Positions 42,501 to 54,500 of a DNA stretch of 64,000 nt are shown piece by piece (the stretch's first letter is position 1; every line of letters begins with the position of its first letter). The DNA lies in contig NC_049989.1 of NCBI RefSeq assembly GCF_000003815.2, positions 22,905,737-22,969,736 on the forward strand. The letters are read 5' to 3'. The notes beneath the pieces were generated by a model that made no database searches, was not told the origin of the DNA, and worked only from the letters and a program-made list of their open reading frames with translations. This DNA is from Branchiostoma floridae. Lineage: Eukaryota > Chordata > Leptocardii > Amphioxiformes > Branchiostomatidae. Position numbers and translations under genes: made by a program.

Positions 42501-45500
42501 GGACGCTGGCTAGAGCCCTGGTCTAAGTCTGCTTTCTTGCCCAACTTGTGTTGCTATACTGTGATGAGTCGCAGACGTGATATGTTCCACAGTAACCTAA
42601 ACTACATTTCAGGGACATCTTTCAGAGATGGCTTAAGGAACTGCATGCATTCTGAATCATTAATGTCCCTTTGAATTGAAAGCAGTAAATTACTGTTGCT
42701 GCACAATGATACCCTACGGCATATCATTTGCTGGCAGTTTCAATACAACCCTTCAGATTCCAACCATGCGGCCTGTCAACAAGACTGGCAATTAGGGGAT
42801 ACTTGTTACAAATGGGGAAAAACTAATTAAGGGTGTTTGGGTGTTTCATGTACTACACAATAGCTGTCGTGTTGGTCTAGCAAATGTTATGTTGTCATGG
42901 CAACAGTATGAACCAATCAAATCAAATCAAAGCATCTTCAGGTATATCATCTGAGAGGAAACTTTGTTGAAATAGAATCTACTGTTAGATTATTTGGACA
43001 AAGTTCTGATGAGTTCAAGAGATCTGCAACTTGGAGAGGAAGACCCTAAGGACTTGACAACTTAACCTCATATGCAGTAATATTGAATTGAAGACTTGAT
43101 TGCTTCTCAAAAAGAGGCAATAGACTAAGAGCACTTCAGAGGGCATCAAATCATCACCCATGCCTATGTGAGAGCCTCAGGCATCTTGCTCAGCTCAAGC
43201 ACATAATTTTGCAGCTTTGAAACCGCTGTAGCAAGGCTTAAATCCTGTAACTGCAATCTTAAGGTGTTTTCGTACATTCAAGGACATCTATAAAAGAACG
43301 GCTAATGGTACCCACTGATGGACACAAATTGATGTTGGTATCAAATTATGTCTTATTGAGTGATTCCTTTCAGATTTTCTATACCTCAATGTCAACAAGG
43401 TTGGCAGGGCAGGAATATTTCTTGGAAAAGAGAGGGAGGTTCAGAGAAATTCAGCAGCCTTCAGCATGATAACTTAACTAAATCCTTTTTAAGGCTTGCC
43501 TAATATGCCCATGGTAACAGCCCACGCAAGTCTCACTGCGCAAGTGCTGTTGTAACACTCAACAGCATCAAACCCTTCACGATCAGGTACAGCCGCATCA
43601 TTGCTCCTGCCGTCTACGTAGTCCAGCAACAAACTGCATCAGCGTCGTCCACAAGTCAGGAATCTCACATCCTGCCTCAGACCGCAGACGACCAGAATCA
43701 GCTCCACCATGTTCAACAACAGCTCCGACCCATGGATGCTCGCTGAGCAGACATCTGCTCCTGAGTTTGTAAGCTTAGTCTCCTGCTACAAGTGGATTCT
43801 ACAGAAAAATACTGCAACCATCGCACAAGCCGTCGAAGCCTGCTCCATGCACAAGGACCTTGTGACATTAGGAACAGGAACTGAAATTACATTTTGGCTG
43901 ATAGGACTTCTCATTGTCGTTATCAATGCCGTTGTGATTTTAGGAATCACTGGTACAAAACAACTGCATAAACCCATCTACTTCTACCTGGCAAATCTGG
44001 CAATGGCAGATGTTTTTGCAGGCATTGGACTCCTGTATCGCACAGTAGGTCATAACAGGCACAATCTTATGTTTGACTTTATAGTGACTTATTTCAACTT
44101 CATCATATTTGCACAGATCACTTCAGCATCAGCTTTATCTCTATTGTCTGTAAATAGCTATGTTGGTGTAAAACATCCTATATACTTCCACATCCATGCT
44201 CACAGTGACAAACTGCGTGCAGTTGTAGCTATGGCTGTATCATGGATTGTTCTCTCCTTGCTTGCCTTCTCACCCAGTATGGGCTGGAACTGTCTCCATA
44301 TGCAGGCCCTGACCACTGGTAACTGCGATTATTACTATCCTCAGGCCTTTGTCATCATGTGTGTATCCATACTGTTCTTGCTGTGCATAGTCATGATCTT
44401 CACAAATATAAGTGTGTATGTAGCAATCAGACAACGAGAAAAGAGAAGGCTTGAACAGGCAGGGGTCCCCCTGGGGGCACCAGGAGAAAATGGTCCAGGA
44501 CCTGTACAAAACATGGAGGGGGGTGTTCAGCCAAACAATGCTGCACAAGAGGAGGCACAGAGGAAATATGAAGCAGGGATGTACAGAGCCAGGACTGTAA
44601 TGATTCATGTAGTAGTGTCTTTGGTCTTCTGGCTGTTACCCCTCCTGTTGATACTAGTGTGCAAAAGTCGTCCATATACTTGCGCTCGCACCGTTGGAAC
44701 GGAAATATTATTTTCATTCTTTTCCCTGAACTCACTCATCAACCCAATGGCAACCCTCTACCGCACAGAGGAGCTAAGAAATGCTATCTGGCAAAAACTG
44801 ACAGGCATCCATCAGACACTTGTCACCGTGATACGGGGAAACCGTGTGGACCCACAGGGAGACCAAGCTGGAACAGGCTAGGAGATGCCCAGAATCTACA
44901 GGAAGGTTCTGCACATGGAGAGTGACATAATACGTTAGTATGTACATTGTATGACTCCAGATTAACAGTAAAGCAATCTCCTGTGGGAAACCGGAGCTGT
45001 GAAATCCATAACTACGAAGGGATGCTAAAGTACCTCCAAGGGGCAGAGCAGAGATCCTACCAGCAATTGTGGAAATAGACTGCACTGTATGAAGTCCAAC
45101 TCAGAAACCTTTCACTGGAAAAAAAGCAAAATGATACACAATTGTTGTACAGTACCATGGGCAACAATGGCAAGTACAGTTTGAATTTCATGACTTAGAT
45201 TGTGGTGACAAACATGGAAAAAGAGGTCTTCTTGCCCTCTTAATGGCACAGTAGAAAGCCTATCATTACTACCAGTTATATTGATGTACTGGAAGACCAT
45301 AGCAAATTAATCTACTATATACTGAATCAGTGTGTAGGTATTAGATATGCATTGCATGACAGTCAGTGTGTGCTAATATTCAAGTTGTATGTACTCAAGA
45401 TGTGTAGATGTTTGAACAATCATGTGAGACATTAAAGACACCCACATTTGGAATCTTAAAAAGCCTCAGAGTCATTAATTGTTGTCTTCCGTATTCTTAA

Positions 45501-48500
45501 AGTTATGAATAAGTTGAATGCTTAAAAAAGGATGTATCACAGCCCAATATTCTATCTGACTACGAGTGTGGCAGGTTTTGATTAGAACTGGACATTGTTT
45601 GTGAAAGGCCTGTAACCATGGTAATGTAGTGTTATACATGTTTGTGAAAGGCCTGTAACCATGGTAATGTAGTGTTATACAATGTTAGGTTTTACCACCT
45701 TTGATAACCAAGTCAATATCCTCTTCCTGTGATCATGTAAAGGACACCACCTTTGGAAATATAGAGAGAGAAAGTTTGAATTTTGCTAAAAATGAAACGT
45801 TGGCTTCCTAATTTTGCCAAACTTTGATGTACTGCTGTATCGCCCTAACATTGCACAAATGCACCAAATGTTTGGCTGCATTCTGCTGTACACCATTAAG
45901 ACATGCTGCTTAAGTCTAAGTCTGCTTTGCCCGAAACCGTGATGAGTCAGAGTCTCAGAGAGTCTGACATGATCTGTTGGACAGTAACCTCTGCCAAACT
46001 ACATTTCAGGGACATCCATGTATGGGAGACAGCTCAGAACCGCAAGCATTCAAACTCAAAATACTTCATTGTCCCTTTGAATGCAGCATATGAAAATGAT
46101 AAGGCTTTAGTGTGTACAATGACATCCTATGATTTTCTGACAGACGAGTTTCAATATAGCCATTCAATTTTGTATCACAGCTAATGGACACAATAAAGCC
46201 TCTCAAAGCCTCTCTAAGCCTTCAGATTCCAACCATGCCACCTGTCAACAAGACTGGCAATTAGGGAATATTTGTTATGAAAGAGGGAAGAACTACACAA
46301 TATATAATCAAGGAGGTTTCATGTACTACATAATAGCTGTTGTGTTGGTCTAGCAAACGATATGTAGACACGGCAACAGTGTGGACCAATCAAATCAAAG
46401 CAAAGCATCTGCAAATACGTCATCAGAGGGAAACTTTGTCCAAATAACTATATAATTGTAGATGGGAATAAGTCTAAAAGATCTGCAAATTGAAAAGGAA
46501 GACCTCAGGGACTTGATAAATCACTTCAAATGTAGTTGAATATAATATTGCATTGAAGACTAAATAGCTTATTAACACCAGGAAATAGGCTTCTCATTTG
46601 AGGGGCATCAAATCTTCACTCCTGCGTATGTAAGAGCCTCACTCGGGTATCTTGTTGCTCAAGCACTTAGTACATACAACATGTATTACCCTCTTCTTGT
46701 GATCGGCAATAAGGGCAACACTTTTGGAAATATGAAGAGAGAAACTTTGCATTTTGCTCACAGGAAATGTTGGCTTCCTAGTTTCCAACAAACTTTGTTG
46801 CACTGCTGTATTGGCCATATAGCTAACAATGCACAGACACACCGAATATTCAGCCGTATCATTCCCTTTTCAGTGATTGAGTCATACACATCCATGACAG
46901 GCTGGGATTCAAACTTTTTTAACTGCCAAGTAAATGTTCCATGAGTGGTATTCGAAGAATAGTTGCTGTTGCTACACATACACGTCCTGTACCAATCTGC
47001 ACTGAATCTTAAATAATTCCTTTGGATGGGCGATCTTTAGATACATCCTTTCGCACGGAGAGTGTAGTGTTGTGGGGGTGCGTTGCATTAAACTTCTACA
47101 AAGTCAATACGTCCTGCTACTCAAGCAATTACAGATCATAAAGCTTTGAAATTTTTCAATCACAAACAATATTGCAAACATCAACTGCTTGCTGGGTTGC
47201 CCATAACGACAGCCCACAAAAGTATGCAGACACGTAATATCGTGGATATCCATGTGGATATCCATACATCATGATAGAAGTATTGATGAAACTTTTCATG
47301 GCATGCAACATTGCTCAGTTGTCAACTGATATATCTACAGTGAGCATGCCGTGTTGCCCATAGTAACAGCCCACATAAGTCTCAATGAGCAAGCGCTGTC
47401 GTGACGCTCTGCGCTCTCCGCACACAGAATCAAACCCATCACGATCAGGTGCAGCCGCATCGTCACTCCTGCCGTCTAGTCCCGCCACAAACTGCACCAG
47501 AGTCATCCACACGTCAGGAATCTCACAACCTGCCTCAGACCGCAGACGACGCAGGGAGCGATAAAATCTGGTCAATGTGGATTGTTATTGACAGGACTCT
47601 TGAGTGTCATTACATGAGAAAACCAGGCAGAGGTCAAAATATACTGTGGTGGGCCAAATTGGCTTAATATATGATTTAAATACCATGAAATTCATATGAT
47701 GCAGTATCTAAAATGAAACTAAAATTGAGTTCGCTACCCTGGTAATTTTGATCTATATATTTAGCATCCTTTCTAATATATCCATAACCATGTGGAATTG
47801 GGTTCTACAGACCAAAAGTTGAAGATGAAACGGTGAAATTATATGAGGGTACACAATGGGGTTACCAAAACCAATGGAAAAATTTTTATCCCTCTAAATT
47901 AAAGTCATTTTAAGATGCTTTATCTCCCAATTGTGATTTGAGGGAATACTTAAAGTTTTGCTGAAGAGTGAGAGTTTTTCAGGTTGCTGGATTGTGTGTT
48001 TTATTCGTTGATGAGTACTGTAAAATGTATTTATGTTTGCGGGGATTTAATTTCATGGTAGCGGAAAAAAAGGGCTTTTAGCTGTGGTGTTAAGTTTGTG
48101 GTAGCGGCCACCGCGAAAACCGCGAACATTAAACTGTCGCGAAAGTTTCTGCATTATTGACAGTTTTCCCTAGCCTATGTTAACACAATCTCTCACTGGC
48201 TGGGGTTAATGACCCCCTCCCCAAGGGGCAACTGTAGGGACGGCCATTTAAAGAGTGCAAATTTTCAGGCTATTAGGATTTCAAATAATTAATGATTACA
48301 TTTCAGTCCCACAGATTTGCCTGAAACTCAATGGGAGACAAAGTGTGAAAACATAGTACATGTACTTAGGGCACAAACTTCAATGTAGAAAAGGTTAATG
48401 GCACTAACACTATGGCCGTGTGGCACGTTGGATATACCTGATCCCTCGATCTCGGCAGTTTAAAGCAACGCACGGTCCGGTCAGTTCTTAGATGGGGGAC

Positions 48501-51500
48501 CAACAACCAATGACGATAGGATTGCAGTAGCCTCACGAAGCATTCCATGAAATTGTCTACCGGGAGGGACGTAAAACAGGGGTCAAGTGCTCAAGGAGGT
48601 GCCTCGACCACGTTAAACAGCCTCATCACTCATTACACTGGTTACCTACTGGCTGCAAATACACCAGATAAATTTAGACTGAAAATTTAAAATTTTTTTG
48701 CCACAGAAGGTGGTTCAGAGCCAATTATGACAATTTCCCAACATCTGCTTGGAGATTGGCCTAGATCATGCCTGAGTGCGTGGGTGCGGCAGACGTCATG
48801 TTGCCATGGCAACAAGAGAAAGCCATGTCCCACAAGAAGGGACAGATAAGAAGATCTAACACATGAAGGAAAAACCCCAGGACATAACAATTATATTTTA
48901 CACCCTTTTGCATATCAATACACATCGGATATACAAAGTCATGTAAAACCCTCCAACAAGATTTCTCCAGTGTCACTGACGAAAAACAACAGATGTTGTT
49001 TGAAACATCTGACCATTTCCACAATCATATCCAGTTGCTTGTAACTGTTTTTTTGGCATATCTAAATATTACCTGCCTGTGGATGTCTAACCTTCATGAT
49101 GTCATGCTGCCATGGCAACGAGGGAAAGCCTTGTTCCACAAGAAGGGATAGTTAATAAGAAGATCTAACAATTTGAAGGAAAGCCCCCTGGACATAACTA
49201 CAATATCAACAACTACCTCACACAGTAGCCATTTTCTATACTATATTTTAGGCCACAGCAAGTAAATTTTATGGATGACATCCTCTGCAGACTGCAAAAA
49301 TAGTGCGATAGGGCGAAAAAAAAACATGATGGGTGAAAAAAACAAGATGGCTACATTTTCAAAAATAGGCACCATCAAAGTTGTGATGACTGTTGTAAAA
49401 AGAATTAAAGGGACAAAACATGGTATCAGAGCCAACAAGGCATTCATTCCTGTATTCAAGACGTATACTAGTGCTGGTGTGGTAAAAGTGACACTAGTGT
49501 GGTAGACTGGCATCATCAACAAAGTTGGTAACCACACTGTCTCATACTGTAGCTTCCATATTGGTGTCACTTTTACAACTATCCAATAAGTATCATTTCT
49601 ACAACTACAGTCCTAAGTACCTCACAAGTGTCACTTCTACAAGTACAATTATTAGGCTAATACACAATATATTTGCACATTTTGGTACTTTATTGTCATG
49701 TTGACCATCCCTGCAGAAGAAAAAAATTCTTGTTTTTTTCTGAAATAAGGCAAAAATTAATGCGCGCGCTGATGTCATCCATAAAATTTACTTGCTGTGG
49801 CCTTAGCTCAAGAAAATAGTCCATTTGAGGGTCCATCATCGGCAAGCCATCAGACTGAATGTGTAAATGTGTAGTACTCAGTAACATATGAGAACCTGGC
49901 ATCAAACCGCAGCATATACATTGTACTGCACATCCTGCTATAATTACGAGGGGCATTCAATAAGTAATGCCCCTGACCCACTTCCAGTTGTCTGATCTAA
50001 AGGAAATTTTGCATGTGTAATGAGTCATATCTCTATGGGTTATGTTGCAAAAAACAGCTCTGAACTAATTGTGGTTACTGATTTACTGGTGTTTGAACTG
50101 AGTCAGGTGTGAAATGGACCAGGTGTGAAATGGAGCAAGTTGAGTGTCGCGCAGTGATCCGGTTTTTGTATTTGAAAGGACGCACACCAAAGGGGACTTT
50201 TGAAGAAATGAAAAAAACTTATGGTGATGATGCCCCATCATATGACCTTGTAAAACGCTGGCATCCTGAATTCAAACAAGGTCGGAAGTCTGTGGAAACA
50301 GCTCCCAGACCTGGTCGTCCCTCTTCTGCCATTGATGAGGCATCTGTCGGAGGACCAACCTGGGATGTCCTACAAGAACGGTGTCCAGAGCTACATCAAA
50401 TGATGGGAGAAATTTGCAAAACTCTGGGTGGTTCCTATGAAGAGAAAAACTAATAACTGTGCCAAGTTTCATTAATCTCCTGCTATGGGAAATGGGTCAG
50501 GGACATTACTTATTGAATGCCCCTCGTACACCAGTCCTACAGGTTTGGAATGTTTGAAGTACAATGTAGTAGGCAATCAACTAACATCCTGTTATTGTAA
50601 GGATGTGCGGGTAGCTACCAGGACGTGATGTATGAAGAGCTATTGATGACTTCCATCTCAGGGACACAAATGATGCACGGAGCCTTAATAGAATTAATTT
50701 TTTTTAAATGCCTACTTTCATTTGTCCAACCCATGCCTGAAGGGGAACAACTTTCAGATGATAAACCAGATAGTGAGTGTGAGGGAGGAACTGCTCTTGA
50801 ACATCTAACCTAAACATTTAGGTACACAGAAAAAAGTTGGATGCATGAGCATGAAATAAAGAGGCCGTCAGCAAAACTCCTTCATTGCAAACCTAATAGT
50901 ACTGTATGATTTGACAGACTGAGATAATGGGAAATTATAAAATTATATACATGACTTATATACAGTGTATTGCAGTTTTGAAATTTCCGAGGCAATTATT
51001 GTAAGGATTTGCCGGTACCATCTAGGACGTGATGTCCAAGAGGTATAATGAATTCCATCTCAGGGACACAAATAATGTAGTACACAGTGTTCAGAATTCA
51101 TTTTTAATCTAAGAATAGTTGCTCTGGTGCACCTAACTTAGCATTTAGGTGTGCAAAAAAAGAGTTGTTGGTCTCAGATCTAATAGAAAATTGTTTAACT
51201 GGAAAAATTAATAAAAAAAAGCCTGAGGACGAGGTTTATGCCTTGGAGCACTCAATTTCATAGAGTGAATACAGTCATGTCCAGACCTTACTTCAAGTTG
51301 GTAGATATTTTCACCGTACACTGTCCAAAAACCAAGGAAATGAATTGGTGCGGCCTAAACATGAGAGAGCTCTCAACATCATGCTGTAAGACTGAAATAC
51401 ATAAACTTTATGATAAAGCTGGTTTGGTTTTGCCCTCTAGGCTATACCCTACACAATATGCATGCAGAGAAGCATGTTGAACACCTTGTTTACAATGCAT

Positions 51501-54500
51501 GGGTGGACACAATCATAATACATGTGCTAAGGTACTAGACCATATATACCAAAGCTATAAGAAGGGTCACTTAAAAGAATTTAGTAATTTTCTTCTTAAC
51601 CTCTCTACTGAATTTAAAAGGATTCCTCAAGAACTGTCCTAATTGGCTTCTAAAAAATCCCATGAGTCTTAACAGTTTATTTCATGACCTACCAACAACC
51701 CCGCATGCGTGTCAGTGAGCTTTAAACATGCCGGTTGTTCCAGTTAAGGCTGAGGTAGAGTTCACAGATTAATAGCATCTACTGTAGATTTGTTGTTTTC
51801 ACAGGGACTTATTTCACTGACTCAGGAGTGGAAAGAAAGGAATCCGATGCTTTTATGGCGTTTAAAGTTTGTGGTCAAAATAATACGGCTAAGCACAGAA
51901 ACACATTTAGTTTTACGATTTTGCCAATGAAAGAGACATTGTGAAAACATTGTGAAAACGATGGCAAACATTTTAAGATTTACTGTTATAGCATCATGGC
52001 CGCTGCACCTTTAGAGCCAAGCAAAGACTGCTGTGAACAAGAACAACCACCATTATTTACCACCAGTCAAGACATGCCCACCTGCCCGAAGACCCCACAG
52101 GCTAGCACACCTGGGGCTCCTGGGCTCACACCTGAGGGGAGGGACGTCCTTCAGACCTACTGCAGCTTCATACGCAGTCTTCAGGACAAGGAGAGACCCG
52201 CCGCGCCGCTGTTCCATGCCTGGGAAGACGTCCAGGAAGAAATCTCCTGCGGCATCTGCCATGGGCTGCTCACCTGGCCCAAGGAGCTGCCCTGCGTTGG
52301 TAAGCACTCCTTTTGTAGGCAATGTCTTGAGAAACGACGGGCGGGTAAAGACCTTCCTTTCTCATGTCCAACCTGCTTCGAGCAAGTGCAGATACCGTCG
52401 CAGGGGATACCTGGTCTTCCAAACAGCCCCAAAGCCATTGTCAGTCTCTGTGACCAGTTCCGTAACAAAACAACGACAAATAGACCCTATTCTGGAAACT
52501 GGTGTGGCTTTCATCCAACAGAAGAACTTAAGCTGTACTGTAAGCCGTGCCAGGTGCCAGTTTGCAACGAGTGCTTGGATGAAATCCATGGTGATCACAG
52601 CACTGTGACCCTCAGGAAGGCCTTCCAAGGAGAAAGCGCTGTTCAGGAGTTCATCTCTGCGGGGTGGGACCTTCTGGAATCCTACTGCAGTTTCATCAGA
52701 GGTCTGAGAGAGACGGGGAAAAGGCTCGGCGAACGAAAACGTCACACAGACGAAAGCATCGCGGACGCTTACGACAACATGATACAGGCCCTCACCAGGC
52801 AGAAGGAAGACTTGCTGTCCCAAGTTGAGCAAAAGCACAGGCAGAATATTGGAGCCTTGCAATGCCAGAGGGACAGGGTGTTGGCAGATATAGCTGAACT
52901 GTCCGCTGCTTGCTGCATGGCGGAACAAGGTGTGAGGCAGGGAGGGGCAGACTTCCTTATACGGGAAACCAGCCTGATGCAGGCAGTAGGAAAGTACAAG
53001 GTTGAAGATGTGGCAACTCCACCACAAACATGTACACAGGCGGCTATTTTCCGACCCACAGACACCACAGTCCCCACAATAGGACATGTGACGTTCCAGT
53101 CCCTCCCGTCCCTACACATAAAAGTAGATCATGAAAAACATAGAGAGAAAGCAGCACCAACAGCCAGTAATATCTCAAGAGAGATTTTTGGTTCTGTCGA
53201 CAACATCGAGTTAACCGAACCAAAACAAGAGGCTGCCCCATTACCCCTCACTGCTGTCACAGCATCACCTAGCAACAATGCAGCCTTGGCAACAACACGT
53301 CACCATGACAACCACAGTAACCGTGGCAACCATAAGGTGACATTTGGCGGAAGGGGGTCAGGGCAGGGGGAGTTTGACGGGCCCAGTGGCGTGACCGTCA
53401 CAAAGGGCGGCGAGATTTTCGTAACCGACCACAGAAACCACCGAATCCAAGTGTTCGACCTGCTGGGGACGTTTCTACGCCAGTTTAAGGCGACGGTGTC
53501 TGACGATGAGACGATGCTGCCAGAAGACGTGGCCATGGATGGGGAGGGGAGGCTGTGGGTGGTGGGGGACCTCTACGCCGTGCAGTACACCCAGCGAGGC
53601 ACCAGGCTGGGAAGGTTCGAGGTGCAGAGCACTCCACACATGAAAGGCATCGCCGTGGATACTGGCCAGAACCTCATCCTGGTATCCATGGCGATCCATG
53701 CCGAGGTTTGTTTGTTTTATTTATTTAACCAGGGGTAACAAATTGCCTTTCTAGGTGCTTTTCAATGTGCCCGGGGGGGGGGGGGGTAACCCCAGACATA
53801 CATATACATATACATGTACATACATATCAAATAAAATAAGAAGTAACATTACATAAGAAAATCAACATTGACGTGTATACCTGCCAATACAAATCATTAT
53901 AGCAACTTAGGAATAACCAATACATAGTATCATTTTACAATAATTAGTAAATCAAAATGCAGGTGCAGGTGTTCCGGCCAGACGGGGCCCTGGTGGGGAG
54001 CGTGGGCTGGCAGCAGGGAATGAAGGACCCGTGGCACATCGCCGCGGACGGGGACGGGAACATCCTCGTCTCGGACTACGTCAGACACTGCGTCCAGGCC
54101 TACGACAAGAAGGGCCAGTCTTCCTTCAAGTTTGGGGGCAAGGGGAGCGGGAAAGGGAGGTTGCTCCTACCCCGGGGGGTCTGCGTGGACGGAGCGGGGA
54201 ACATCGTCGTGGCGGATGCCGGGAACGGCCGCCTGGAGCTGTTTGACAAGACAGGCAGGTTCATCCGACACCTCGCCACAGGCCTGCGACAGCCCTGCGC
54301 TGTTGCCATGGCAACCCAGGGACAGCTGGTCGTCACGGATACGGCGGATCATACAGTGACCATTTTCTACAGTTACTGACTAATGCACACAACTATTGAA
54401 CTATTCGTATTGGAGATACCACAGCACTCAAAAAGTGCAAAGCTACATGCAATCTGCTTGGGGGGATAGTCATGACTGTGTTGCAGTGGAAATATTTGCA

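Noticed and set aside
47315-47575. 86-codon minus-strand frame as a CFAP251 exon
   Set aside because: It does not fit the exon phases; the exons at 54712 and 38931 join directly without it.
52362-53087. 241-codon minus-strand open frame
   Set aside because: It is the shadow of the TRIM coding exon, whose RING and B-box residues are on the plus strand.
53957-54379. Separate 140-aa NHL gene starting at ATG 53957
   Set aside because: The frame continues the NHL propeller of the upstream exon in phase across a GT-AG intron, and the ATG lies just before the acceptor.
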